This document shows, in pieces, positions 7,784 through 16,190 of a DNA stretch of 18,749 nt (positions are counted from its first letter, which is position 1; every line of letters starts with the position of its first letter). The position numbers and the translations under genes were made by a program. The notes beneath the pieces are model-generated. The model was not told where the DNA came from, did not search any database, and saw nothing but the letters and a program-made list of their open reading frames with translations. This DNA comes from Silvimonas sp. JCM 19000 (lineage in GTDB: Bacteria > Pseudomonadota > Gammaproteobacteria > Burkholderiales > Chitinibacteraceae): the NCBI GenBank assembly GCA_001313065.1, contig BBFD01000044.1, forward strand, positions 1 through 18,749. Reading direction: 5' to 3'.

Positions 7784-8889
7784 TCAGAACCACTTCCTGA
7801 ACTTGAAATAGCCCGCCAGACTGAGCGCAATCATCGCCATCAGCCCCACGCAATAAAAAAATAGCCATAGCGCCAATGCAGCTCCGGGATGTGCTCGAAG
7901 TTCATCGTAGATGCCGGCAATCAGCGTCAGCGGCATAAAGATGGTGGTAATCACCGTCAGCACGCGCATTTGCTGGTTCATACGGTGGCCCTGCAGCGAT
8001 AGATAGGTGTCCTGCAAGCTGCCGACCAGGTCGCGTAATGCTCGGTGCTTTCGATCAATTGCACGGTGTGGTCATACACGTCGCGCAAATACAGCTGGGT
8101 TTCACTGCGAAAGAAATCGGGCTCGTCGCGCTGCAGCGTGTTCACCATCTCACGCAGCGGCCACAGGCCGCGCTTTACGGCGAGCAAGGCGCGGCGCAGG
8201 GTCTGCACGTCGGTCAGGCATTTGGGGCGGGCATCCATTTCCAGATCGTCCTCGATCTCTTCCATGCGCTCGCCCAGCGATTCCAGCACGGCAAAATAGC
8301 GGTCGACCAGCTTGTCCATCAGCGAATAGACCAGATAATCGGCACCCAGCCGACGTAATTGCGACTGCTCATTCTGCAAATTGTCGCGTATCCCTTTGAA
8401 GGTGCCGGAAGCCTCTTCCTGAAACGTCAGCACAAAGCCACGCCCCAGCACGATGCTGATCTGCTCGCTCTGGATGACTGCCTCTGCATCCACCCGCACC
8501 AGGCGCGCGGTGATAAACAGATAGCCGGAATAGATTTCGACTTTGGAACGCTGCTGCGTATTGAAAATATCTTCCATCACCAGCGGATGCAGGCTGAAAT
8601 GGTGGCCGATAGCCTGCAGCAACTCAGCATTGGCCAGGCCATGCACATTGACCCACAGCGTGCGGTCTGGCGTGACTTCGGGCAGTTCCGGGTGCGAATC
8701 GGTGAATATCGTTTGCTTGAGATCACCTGCCTGCGGCCCGAATTCGATCAGCGATGCATCAGTGTCGCGGATGTCCTCTTTGCCTACATACAGAATGGTG
8801 CCCGGCTGCGCGCCGGCTTTGGTGGCGGCCAGGTGATGTTTTATGCGGGATGTTCGCTGATGATCAGATCGTGCCCGGCGTTTTGCCAT
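7784..8889 (-). CDS. corA: CorA-type magnesium/cobalt transporter; three apparent indels
   Basis: An inner-membrane pentameric channel for Mg2+ and Co2+. It matches the Thermotoga-type CorA layout: N-terminal PGTILYVGK, HPLVMEDIFNTQQRSKVE, the long helix with WPLREMVNTL and YLRDVYDHTVQLIES, then two C-terminal membrane segments ending FKFRKWF. The signature YGMNF is absent from the literal frame (YDELR) but returns if two bases are restored at 7906 and the A7 run at 7855-7861 is A5; these two changes cancel in frame. A third indel is G for GG at 8035. Repaired length is 368 residues. The chosen start ATG at 8889 has GAGGA nine bases upstream and overlaps the end of ppx by 49 bp, suggesting coupled expression. 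Confidence 0.93.
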
Positions 8890-10320
8890 GCCTTGCTTTC
8901 CTCGGTAAGTGCGTGACGCGTCAGCGCATGCGCGGCCAGCCAGCCGCGGGGTAATGAGAATACATAACGCTTGTGCTCCAGCCGCAGCCGACAGCCTGGT
9001 TCCGCTTGTTCCAGGCGCGCCCGATGCATGATGCAGGCCAGGCGCAACGCCAGTGCCGCGCGCCAGACCGGGTCGGTTGTATTCTTGCCCAGCTTTTCCG
9101 GCTTGCCGCGTTGCGCCAGCGCCAGTTGGGCAATCTGGTTCTGTTCGCGGCTGGAAAAGCCGGGCATATCGCATATTGCAAAATATAGCCGAATGCTTGT
9201 GAAAGCTGGCGTGGGCAATCGAGCGTCCGGTCTCATGCAGCAAGCCGGCGTAATGCACGTCGCGGATTAATGCGGCATCCAGCCCGATCTGCGTGGCCAG
9301 CGTGCGCGCCAACGCCGCCACGCGCTGTGCCTGGGCCACATCAACGTGATAACGCTTCTGGAAAGTCTGCACCGTGTGATCGCGGATATCGTGCTCGCCG
9401 CGGCGCCCCAGCAAGTCATACAGCACGCCATCGCGTAATGCGCCCTGCGTAATCTGCATATGCTGGATGCCCAGCAGATCAAACACCGCCTGCATGATGG
9501 CAAAGCCGCCGGCCAGCACCGGGCGTCTGTCCTCGCGCAGGCCGTTGAGTTTGACCTTATCAACGTGCCCAGCCTGCAACAGGATCTGCCTTACCCGCGC
9601 CAGCCCGGATTTGCTGATGCCAACGGCCGACAAACCGTTCTGCTCCATCACATCCGCCAGCGAGCGCGCGGTGCCGGAGGTGCCGATGGCGGTCTGCCAG
9701 GCGCCGGCGTTAAATTCGCCCACCAAGGCTGGATATATTCACCGGCCGCGATTTCGGCGGCGGCCAGTCGATCGGGCGTAATGGTGCCATCGGCAAAAAA
9801 ACCGCCGGCTCCACGACACACAGCCCATCACCGTGCTTTCGGTCACCAGCGGCGTGTGCTGCGCCCGACGATAAATTCAGTTGAGCCGCCACCAATATCC
9901 ACCACCAGGCGTTTGTCACGCGAGGCCGGCAGGCTGTGCGAGGCTCCGATATAGATCAGCCGCGCTTCTTCGCGCCCGGCGATCACTTCAATCGGAAAGC
10001 CCAGCGCCGCTTCGGCCTGCGCCAGAAACTCAGCACCATTGCGCGCCACGCGGAAGGCATTGGTGGCCACCGCGCGCACCTGCTGCGGCGGCAGGCCACG
10101 CAAACGCTCGCCAAAAACGCGACAGCGCCTCGGCCGCCTGCTGGCGTGCGCTGTCGCTCAGATTGTTGTGTTCATCCAGGCCCGCGCCCAGACGTATGGT
10201 TTCCTTGAGCGTTTCGATGGGCACCAGCGTCTGGTCGAGCAAGCGGCAAATCTGCAGCCGAAAGCTATTGGAGCCCAGGTCTACAGCGGCGATCAGGGTA
10301 TCGGAGGGGTCGGCGGACAT
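8841..10320 (-). CDS. ppx: Exopolyphosphatase (Ppx/GppA family); six apparent indels
   Basis: Hydrolyses terminal phosphate from polyphosphate (Ppx) or pppGpp (GppA). The fold is the actin-like ASKHA ATPase: phosphate-1 motif AAVDLGSNSFRLQI near the start, VVDIGGGSTEFIVG as phosphate-2, and a C-terminal HD-like part with LLHETGRSIAHASFHKHSAY and then DMPGFSS. Six indels break it: A5 for A4 (10113-10117), G for GG (9861), A7 for A6 (9795-9801), GG for GGG (9727-9728), A for AA (9187) and G for GG (9171). Repaired length is 493 residues, normal for Ppx. Start ATG at 10320 has a weak GAG ribosome site. It is transcribed with corA and lies downstream of phoU, which fits phosphate metabolism. Confidence 0.93.
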
Positions 10321-10357
10321 GCAGTTTCTCAAGCGCGGCAGGCGCCGCATTGGGGCC

Positions 10358-10386
10358 ACCTTAGCGAAGGCCGCCCTGGCTGACAA
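10358..10386 (-). promoter_or_regulatory. Candidate promoter of ppx-corA
   Basis: On the minus strand TTGTCA (10386-10381), a 17-bp spacer and TAAGGT (10363-10358), 37 bp upstream of the ppx ATG. The -35 box is good and the -10 box poor. It lies after the phoU terminator, so ppx-corA is probably a separate unit. The -35 box is one arm of a dyad. Confidence 0.45.
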
Positions 10387-10395
10387 TATTTGTCA
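10381..10395. repeat. Palindrome over the ppx promoter -35 region
   Basis: TGACAATATTTGTCA: 6-bp arms TGACAA and TTGTCA around TAT. The overlap with the candidate -35 box makes an operator plausible. The regulator is unknown. Confidence 0.55.
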
Positions 10396-10421
10396 TGCCG
10401 GATTGCGCAGGCTGATGCGCA

Positions 10422-10451
10422 GACAAAACAAAAGCGGCCCGCAGGCCGCTT
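10422..10451 (-). terminator. Terminator of phoU
   Basis: Eight-base-pair stem AAGCGGCC (10432-10439) with GGCCGCTT (10444-10451) and a 4-nt loop. On the minus strand it is followed by TTGTTTTGT, and it begins 21 bp after the phoU stop codon. Confidence 0.8.
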
Positions 10452-10472
10452 GAGTGATCACCGCCACGCCCA

Positions 10473-11189
10473 TTACGCTTCGCTGGGCGGTGCCATTACC
10501 AGACGCTCGACTTCGTCGGCCGTCTTGTGGCGCACATCCTGGCCTTTGACCAGGAACACCACTTGTTCCGCCACATTCACCGCCAGATCGGCAATTCGTT
10601 CGATGGCTTTGGCAATCCACAGGATGTCCATGGTCAGCGAAATGGTGCGTGGGTCTTCCATCATCAAGGTGATCAGTTGGCGTTGCAGCGCGCGATATTC
10701 GTCGTCAATACGGCGATCGTCGCGGATTACCTCGGTGGCCTGCACGGCATCGAGGCGGGCAAAGGCATCCAGGGTGCGCGACAGCATATCGAGCGCTTCT
10801 TCGGCCACGTGGTTCAGTTCATTAAAGCGCGGCACTTGCAGGCGGCCGGCTTCATAAATGTTCTTGGTGCGTTGGCAAATGCGGGCCGCTTTGTCGCCGA
10901 TACGCTCCAGATCTTCTACCGACTTGATCACGGTCATCACCATGCGCAAATCGCCAGCAGCCGGTTGGCGGCGCGCGATCATGTGGATACACATATCGTC
11001 GAGCTGCAGATGCATCGCGTTAACGCGGATTTCCTGCTCCAGCACCTTGTTGACGGTGACCAGATCGCCCGTGGCCAGCGCTTCCATGGCCAGACGCACT
11101 TGTTCTTCCACCAACCCGGCCATGCCCAGCACGTTGGAGCGGATCGCTTCCAGTTCAGAGTCGAATTGTTTGGAAATATGTTCAGCCAT
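10473..11189 (-). CDS. phoU: Phosphate signalling regulator PhoU
   Basis: A cytosolic, all-helical, metal-binding protein that links the Pst transporter to the PhoR/PhoB system and restrains Pho expression. It has 238 residues and is intact. Two three-helix repeats are visible, each with the family signature: VEDLERIGDKAARI (about residues 93-106) and KAIERIADLAVNVAEQ. The start ATG at 11189, giving MAEHISKQFDSELEAIRSNV, matches other PhoU proteins and has GGAG nine bases upstream; an in-frame ATG at 11234 is less likely. No pst genes are adjacent; rpiA lies upstream and ppx downstream on the same strand. Confidence 0.97.
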   Translation of the reverse strand: MAEHISKQFDSELEAIRSNVLGMAGLVEEQVRLAMEALATGDLVTVNKVLEQEIRVNAMHLQLDDMCIHMIARRQPAAGDLRMVMTVIKSVEDLERIGDKAARICQRTKNIYEAGRLQVPRFNELNHVAEEALDMLSRTLDAFARLDAVQATEVIRDDRRIDDEYRALQRQLITLMMEDPRTISLTMDILWIAKAIERIADLAVNVAEQVVFLVKGQDVRHKTADEVERLVMAPPSEA

Positions 11190-11319
11190 GCGTTGCGTCT
11201 CCAGCGACGGACCAATGATCATCAAGCCGTGCAAAATAGCACGCTGTCATTAAAGATTTGTTTCAAGTCTGGCCAACCGGTGCAGCTTTTGCGCTGATTG
11301 GCCCCAAGCTTGTGTTTTT

Positions 11320-11976
11320 TTACTTATAGGTCTTTACGCCAGACGCCGTGCCCAGCAGCAACACATCGGCCCGACGACGCGCAAACAGGCCGTTGGTGAC
11401 CACGCCCACAATCTGGTTCAGCTCGGCTTCAAACTTTGCCGGCTCGGTAATCTGCAAGCCATGCACGTCCAGAATGATGTTGCCGTTGTCCGTCACCACG
11501 CCTTCGCGATAAGCCGGATGGCCGCCCAGTTTGACGATCTCGCGCGACACATACGAGCGCGCCATCGGGATCACCTCCACCGGCAGCGGAAACTTGCCCA
11601 GCACGCTCACATATTTGGATTCATCGGCGATGCAGATAAATTGTTCCGCCACGGCCGACACAATCTTCTCGCGCGTCAGCGCTGCGCCACCGCCTTTGAT
11701 CATCTGCAGCTGATGATTGATTTCGTCAGCGCCATCCACATACACCGGCAGCTTGTCGACGCTGTTCAAATCAAACACGGCAATGCCATGGCCGCGCAGG
11801 CGTTGCACGCTGGCTTCGGACGAAGCAACGGCGCCTTCGATGCGACCTTTGATCTCGGCCAGCGCATCAATAAAATAATTGGCGGTGCTGCCCGTGCCGA
11901 CGCCAACAATGCAATTGTCCGGCACATATTCGATGGCCGCGCGTGCGACGGCTTCTTTCAGTTCGTTTTGAGTCAT
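11320..11976 (-). CDS. rpiA: Ribose-5-phosphate isomerase A
   Basis: Interconverts ribose 5-phosphate and ribulose 5-phosphate in the pentose phosphate pathway. It is intact, 218 residues (E. coli RpiA 219). Visible motifs are [15 protein letters not shown] (phosphate binding, about residues 25-39), VYVDGADEI (catalytic Asp region) and [13 protein letters not shown] (catalytic Lys region). AGAGGA lies about seven bases before the ATG. A probable extended -10 promoter lies 56-64 bp upstream. The rpiA-phoU-ppx order is, to my recollection, common in betaproteobacteria. Confidence 0.98.
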   Translation of the reverse strand: MTQNELKEAVARAAIEYVPDNCIVGVGTGSTANYFIDALAEIKGRIEGAVASSEASVQRLRGHGIAVFDLNSVDKLPVYVDGADEINHQLQMIKGGGAALTREKIVSAVAEQFICIADESKYVSVLGKFPLPVEVIPMARSYVSREIVKLGGHPAYREGVVTDNGNIILDVHGLQITEPAKFEAELNQIVGVVTNGLFARRRADVLLLGTASGVKTYK

Positions 11977-12031
11977 GAGGTTTCCTCTGGTCTGAACCGG
12001 GCGCGGCCTGAGCAGCCACGCGAACGGCGTA

Positions 12032-12040
12032 ATTGTACCA
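12032..12040 (-). promoter_or_regulatory. Extended -10 promoter candidate for rpiA
   Basis: On the minus strand TGGTACAAT (12040-12032) is an extended -10 element (TG, one base, TACAAT). No -35 box is evident, which fits the extended -10 type. It lies between the MarC-family stop and the rpiA start. Confidence 0.5.
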
Positions 12041-12066
12041 GCCAGCCTGCCCCGCGCGCTTTTGCG

Positions 12067-12678
12067 TCAGGACAAGGTATGGAGATATTCGCGGATGCCG
12101 GACAACAACATTTCGACGGCGATAGCAGTCAGGATCAAACCCATCAAACGTTCAAAGGCCTGGGTTAGTTGTTCGCCCAGCCATTTGCTGATGCGCTCGG
12201 CAAACGCCATCGCCAGCCCGCACACCAGCATGGTCAGGGCCAGCGCCGCGATCCATTCAAAAATGCGTTCGGGTTCATGCGACACCAGCAGCAAAACCGT
12301 GGCCAATGCCGACGGACCCGCCAGCAGCGGCACCGCCAGCGGCACGATAAACGGTTCGCTGGTGCCATCGTGATCACCGAATACGCCCTGTGCATGCGGA
12401 AACACCATACGCAAGGCAATCAAGAACAGGATGACGCCGCCAGCGATGCCCAGCGAGGTTTCGCTCAGATGCATGACTTGCAAAAACGCCCGGCCGAACA
12501 CCATAAACGCCAGCAGAATGCCAAAGGCCACCAGCGTTTCGCGGATGATAACCAGCCGGCGGCGGTGGGCCGGTACGTTCTTTAATAGCGAAACAAATAG
12601 CGGGATGCCGCCAAACGGGTCGGTCACCAGCAACAGCAGCACAAAGGCCGAAAGAAAGGTATGCGTCATGGCCGCCAT
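12067..12678 (-). CDS. MarC family integral membrane protein
   Basis: Intact, 203 residues, about six hydrophobic segments. The N-terminal [17 protein letters not shown] is the family hallmark (usually TDPxGNxP), and the second half carries [22 protein letters not shown], the conserved P-rich repeat of MarC proteins. The biochemical role of the family is not established; the old link to multiple antibiotic resistance has been withdrawn for E. coli MarC. Either ATG 12678 or the in-frame ATG 12669 could be the start; neither has a strong ribosome site. It is divergent from alc, sharing a 129-bp intergenic region. Confidence 0.93.
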   Translation of the reverse strand: MAAMTHTFLSAFVLLLLVTDPFGGIPLFVSLLKNVPAHRRRLVIIRETLVAFGILLAFMVFGRAFLQVMHLSETSLGIAGGVILFLIALRMVFPHAQGVFGDHDGTSEPFIVPLAVPLLAGPSALATVLLLVSHEPERIFEWIAALALTMLVCGLAMAFAERISKWLGEQLTQAFERLMGLILTAIAVEMLLSGIREYLHTLS

Positions 12679-12726
12679 TCAAGCACAACGCGCCCTTGCT
12701 GCCCAATTGCCGCTAGCCCGAATGTG

Positions 12727-12738
12727 CTTGTATACAAG
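12727..12738. promoter_or_regulatory. Palindromic operator copy 1, upstream of alc
   Basis: The perfect 12-bp palindrome CTTGTATACAAG lies 69 bp before the alc ATG. The core TTGTATACAA recurs at 15926 and 16101 in front of the other allantoin genes. Size and symmetry fit a GntR/FCD dimer, most likely the regulator encoded at 16191. MarC transcription could also be affected. Confidence 0.75.
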
Positions 12739-12762
12739 TTGGTATGGATATTGCTGCGTAAT

Positions 12763-12782
12763 GCGAGCGACGCCCCGCTCGC
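12763..12782 (+). other. GC hairpin in the alc leader
   Basis: GCGAGCG pairs with CGCTCGC across a 6-nt loop, ending 25 bp before the alc start codon. A run of A and not T follows, so it is not a terminator; it may be an mRNA leader structure. Confidence 0.45.
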
Positions 12783-12807
12783 CCTCATAAAAAAACAGGA
12801 CCCCACC

Positions 12808-13815
12808 ATGCACGCTACGACTTCTGACTTACCGCTTTGGGCTAGCCGATCGATCAACCTGGCTGACCCACGCCTGGGCGCGCGCGGACTGGCCGCCAGC
12901 GATGAATTCTTCGCACCGCTCAGCCGCATGCTCGACCCCGCGCCCGCGACGTTTATTCCTGGCAAATACGACGAAAACGGCAAGTGGATGGATGGCTGGG
13001 AAACCCGGCGCAAGCGGGTGATGGGCCACGACTGGAGCATCATCAAACTGGGCCGCCGTGGCGTGATTGCGGGTTTTGACGTGGACACCAGCCACTTTAC
13101 CGGCAACTACGCACCCGCTGTTTCGATAGAAGCCACCGCCAGCGCCAGCGATGACATCAACGTCCTGCAAGCCGCGCATTGGAGCGAGGTATTGCCCTCC
13201 ACCAGCCTTAGCGGCAATAGCCATCATTGGCTAAGCGCGGTGGACGCCGGTGAGTACACCCATCTGCGCATCCATATTTACCCGGACGGCGGCATCGCGC
13301 GGCTGCGCGTCTATGGTCAGCCGGTGGGCGCATTCCATGATGCCGACACGCTGTACGACCTGGCCGCGCTGGAAAATGGCGGGCGCGCCGTGGCGTGGAA
13401 TGACGCGCATTTTGGCCAGGCCTCCAATCTGTTGCTGCCCGGGCGCGGCATCAATATGGGTGACGGCTGGGAAACCCGCCGTCGCCGCGAGCCGGGTAAT
13501 GACTGGTGCCTGATCGAGTTGGGCATGCCCGGCATTATCGAGCGCATCGAAGTCGATACCGCGCATTTCAAAGGCAATTATCCCGATCGCTGCATGCTGC
13601 AAGCCGCGCTGATGCAGGGTGGCACCGATCAATCGCTGATTACGCAAAGCATGTTCTGGCCGGTGCTATTGCCCGAGCAGCCGCTGCAGATGGACGCCAT
13701 CCATAGCTTCAACACGCAACTGGCCGCGCTGGGGCCGGTGAGCCATGTGCGGCTGAATATCATCCCGGATGGCGGTGTATCGCGGCTGCGTTTGTGGGGC
13801 AAGGTGGCGCGATGA
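12808..13815 (+). CDS. alc: Allantoicase
   Basis: Hydrolyses allantoate to ureidoglycolate and urea. Intact, 335 residues, the usual family length. It consists of two allantoicase repeats of about 150 residues: the first has DGWETRRKR and [14 protein letters not shown], the second DGWETRRRR and [14 protein letters not shown], each ending in an IxPDGG motif ([28 protein letters not shown]). AGGA lies eight bases before the ATG. The stop overlaps the allA start by 4 bp (ATGA), so the two are translationally coupled. A palindromic operator lies upstream. Confidence 0.97.
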   Translation: MHATTSDLPLWASRSINLADPRLGARGLAASDEFFAPLSRMLDPAPATFIPGKYDENGKWMDGWETRRKRVMGHDWSIIKLGRRGVIAGFDVDTSHFTGNYAPAVSIEATASASDDINVLQAAHWSEVLPSTSLSGNSHHWLSAVDAGEYTHLRIHIYPDGGIARLRVYGQPVGAFHDADTLYDLAALENGGRAVAWNDAHFGQASNLLLPGRGINMGDGWETRRRREPGNDWCLIELGMPGIIERIEVDTAHFKGNYPDRCMLQAALMQGGTDQSLITQSMFWPVLLPEQPLQMDAIHSFNTQLAALGPVSHVRLNIIPDGGVSRLRLWGKVAR

Positions 13816-14315
13816 GCGACGGCGCATATTGCATTACAGTCCAGCCGCTGACGGCCGCGGCGTTTGCGCCATTTGGTGATGTGATCGAGGCCAGCGACGC
13901 CGCGGGTCATTTCAGCATCAATGGCGGCAACACCGAGCGCTATCACGATCTGGCAAACATTGAAGTCGATGCGGGTGCGCGGCCCATCATCAGCATCTTC
14001 CGCGGGCAGCCACGCGCGTTGCCTTTGACGTTAACGATGCTGGAGCGGCATCCGCATGGCAGTCAGGCGTTTATGCCGCTGCAGGGGCGGTGCTATCTGG
14101 TGGCGGTGGCGCCTGCAGGCGAGCACGTGGCCTTGAGCGACATCCGCGTGTTTCTGGCGCGTGGCGATCAGGGCGTGAATTACGCGGCGGGCACCTGGCA
14201 CCACCCGTTGTTGGCACTCGACGCGGTCAGTGATTTTCTGGTGGTCGATCGCGCGGGCGAAGGGCCGAATTGCGATGAGCTGGATTTGCCACTGCCGGTG
14301 CTGATCACGCTATAG
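13812..14315 (+). CDS. allA: Ureidoglycolate lyase
   Basis: Splits ureidoglycolate to glyoxylate and urea, the last step of the allantoin route. Intact, 167 residues (E. coli AllA 160). Family features are the N-terminal [21 protein letters not shown], the cupin strand with [15 protein letters not shown], and the C-terminal [11 protein letters not shown]. The start overlaps the alc stop, with AAGGTGG just upstream. The TAG stop codon lies inside the left arm of a repeat element (14312-14405), so the last residue and the stop may derive from that element. Confidence 0.96.
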   Translation: MSDGAYCITVQPLTAAAFAPFGDVIEASDAAGHFSINGGNTERYHDLANIEVDAGARPIISIFRGQPRALPLTLTMLERHPHGSQAFMPLQGRCYLVAVAPAGEHVALSDIRVFLARGDQGVNYAAGTWHHPLLALDAVSDFLVVDRAGEGPNCDELDLPLPVLITL

Positions 14316-14405
14316 GGCGGGTCTTGGCCACCACTCAACAGCCATAAATCCAGACCGCATGGTTCGGATCTCTGGCTTTGGGTGGTGGGTCATGACCCAC
14401 CCTAT
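14312..14405. repeat. Paired inverted repeat (REP-doublet or MITE-like element)
   Basis: Two near-identical units in opposite orientation, 14312-14334 and 14382-14405. Reading both in the same sense, they agree at nearly every position (ATAGGG[C/T]GGGTC, then [T/A]TG[G/A]C, then CACCAC). The right unit holds an 18-bp perfect palindrome (14384-14401) around TCATGA. The 47-bp centre can pair further (AGCCA with TGGCT), so the whole element could fold. It lies between the convergent allA and permease genes and may serve as their terminator. No target-site duplication is obvious. Confidence 0.7.
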
Positions 14406-14417
14406 CAGTGCGTGGGT

Positions 14418-15860
14418 TTAAACCGCCTGGCGTGCCGGGCGGATGCTGACGGCGCTGGTTTTCATGATCATCAGATAAGACACGCCACCCAGGGCGCAAC
14501 CAATAAACCAGTTAAAGTCAGCCAGCGCTTTGATACCGGCAAAGGTAATCAACAAACCCGCTGCCACCGAAGGCACCAGTGCATACAGCGCGCGTTTGTT
14601 CACGCCGTTTTCATACCAATACGCGCCACCGGCTTTGTCCTTGTACAGATCATCGATTTCAATCTGCTGATTGCGCACCAGATAGAAATCCGCCAACAAA
14701 ATCCCGAACAGCGGACCAATAAACGCGGCCAGCGTATCGAGCGTGTAGTGGATGACGTCGGGCGAATTAAACAGATTCCACGGCGTGATAAACACCGAGC
14801 CGATGGCTGCGATAAAACCACCTGCGCGGAAAGACACACGGGCCGGGCTGACGTTGGAGAAATCGAAAGCCGGCGACACAAAGTTGGCCACGATATTGAT
14901 ACCGATGGTGGCGGTGACAAAGGTAAACGCACCCAGCAAAGCCACGGTGGTGTTATCGATCCTGGCAACCACCTGAATCGGATCGGTAATCATGGTACCG
15001 AACACGGGAATGGTGCCCGAGGTGATCACCACGGTCACAATCGAAAAGAACAGAAAGTTGACCGGCAAACCCCAGAAATTGCCGCGTTTAACTTCAGAAA
15101 ACGATTTGCCATAACGCGAGAAATCGCCAAAGTTAAGCATCGGGCCAGAGAAATAAGACACCACCAAAGCAATGGCGGTAATCATCGGGCCAATTGCATC
15201 CATGCCGTGATATTTAACATCGCCCAGCGTGAAATTGATTTTGCCTGGGCCTGCCTTCATCACGATCACAGTGCCAGCATCACCATCACGATATAAACGG
15301 CGGGGCCTGCCCAATCGATAAATTTCTTGATGGTCTCCATGCCGTTCCAGAACACCACGGCCTGCAGCACCCACATGATCATGAAACCCATCCAGCCCAT
15401 ATAACTGAGGCCGAGGAATTGCGTGTGGATGAGGGATTCCAGCCCAGGAAAGAAACGCAGCAACACGATGGTTAAGGCGCTGGAGGCCAGAAAAGTTTGA
15501 ATGCCGTACCAGGACACCGCAATCAGTCCGCGAATAATCGCGGGCACATTGGCGCCCCAGACACCGAAGGCCATCCGGCAGATCACCGGATAGGGCACGC
15601 CGGCCATCTGGCTGGGCTTGGCCACCCAGTTGGCAAACAGGTTAACCAGACAGATACCCACCAGCAACGACACCAACACTTGCCAGCTGGACAAGCCCAG
15701 CGCAAACAAACTACCCGCAAACACATAGCCGCCCACGCTATGCACATCGGACATCCAGAAGGCAAAGATGTTGTACCAGTTCCAGTTCTGCTTTTTTAAG
15801 CGGACCCAGATCCTCGTTGTACAGCCGGTCGCTATAACCGGCAGGGGTTTGCTCAGACAT
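14418..15860 (-). CDS. NCS1 family permease, probably allantoin; two apparent indels
   Basis: A nucleobase:cation symporter-1 protein of about 12 membrane segments. The repaired N-terminus has YNEDLGPLKKQNWNWYNIF and then FAFWMSDVHSVGGYVFAGS, typical of allantoin, hydantoin and nucleobase carriers; later NFGDFSRYGKS and a GPLFGILLADFYLVR segment are family marks. Breaks are at T6 (15792-15797; five expected) and C for CC at 15267 (restoring MLALWIVMKAG). Repaired length is 480 residues. GGGAG lies eight bases before the ATG at 15860. Allantoin is inferred from the flanking genes; uracil, hydantoin or other purine products cannot be excluded by sequence alone. A TTGTATACAA operator lies 65 bp upstream. 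Confidence 0.9.
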
Positions 15861-15925
15861 TGAATGACTCCCGACCTGTTGGATTCACTGTATCTCGCGC
15901 CGTGTGGCCGGCCGCGAAACGCGTT

Positions 15926-15935
15926 TTGTATACAA
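15926..15935. promoter_or_regulatory. Palindromic operator copy 2, upstream of the permease gene
   Basis: TTGTATACAA, 65 bp before the permease start codon on the minus strand. It is identical to the cores at 12728 and 16101. It sits in the divergent region shared with the GntR gene, 175 bp from copy 3. Confidence 0.75.
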
Positions 15936-16016
15936 TCAGATGCTTGTGCCCCGCCTGGTCATTCGCTTGCGTGGATGGGCCAGCGACCTGAGTGCAGCAA
16001 AAAAGCGTTCCAGCGT

Positions 16017-16029
16017 TTGTCACTGACAA
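16017..16029. repeat. Second dyad in the divergent regulatory region
   Basis: TTGTCA, one base, TGACAA; flanking bases extend the symmetry imperfectly. It lies 35 bp upstream of the sigma54-like site. A binding site for an activator or repressor is possible; none can be named. Confidence 0.35.
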
Positions 16030-16063
16030 GCGTTTGAGCTTTCACTATGATTGCAGCGCGCTG

Positions 16064-16080
16064 TGGCGCTGCTGTTGCAT
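16064..16080 (+). promoter_or_regulatory. Sigma54-type promoter candidate for the GntR-racemase-allantoinase operon
   Basis: TGGCGCTGCTGTTGCA fits the -24/-12 consensus TGGCAC-N5-TTGCA at every strongly conserved position: GG at 16065-16066 and GC at 16077-16078, 12 bp apart as required. Predicted start near 16090, placing operator copy 3 at about +12 to +21, where a bound repressor would block elongation. A competing sigma70 reading is CTGAAA (16084-16089), 16 bp, TACAAT (16106-16111), with the operator over the -10 box. No clear NtrC site was found upstream. Confidence 0.5.
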
Positions 16081-16100
16081 GCGCTGAAATTCGCGAAACT

Positions 16101-16110
16101 TTGTATACAA
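16101..16110. promoter_or_regulatory. Palindromic operator copy 3, upstream of the GntR regulator gene
   Basis: TTGTATACAA, 80 bp before the regulator ATG, so autoregulation is likely. A degenerate copy (GCATACAA, 16125-16132) lies 14 bp further on and may be an auxiliary half-site. Confidence 0.75.
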
Positions 16111-16190
16111 TTTTTTAATAACATCGCATACAAAAAAATTGCCTGTAATTGGTGCAAGCCGCACCGGCAATGGGCGCAAAGAAGGCAAAC

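Noticed and set aside
7978..9726. A single 582-residue frame that joins exopolyphosphatase sequence to CorA, looking like a fusion protein
   Set aside because: The two ppx indels at 9171 and 9187 push ppx into the corA frame by accident. The true ppx C-terminus continues in another frame to 8841, and corA has its own start and ribosome site.
11243..11263. A Pho box in the phoU upstream region (CTGTCAT near 11246)
   Set aside because: Only the first half-repeat fits; the second half, 11 bp on, does not resemble CTGTCAT.
10527..11297. A 256-residue plus-strand frame opposite phoU
   Set aside because: Antisense shadow of phoU; no start signals or family motif.
14382..15296. A 304-residue plus-strand frame opposite the permease gene
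   Set aside because: It starts inside the repeat element, is rich in His, Arg and Gln, and mirrors the permease codons; not a gene.
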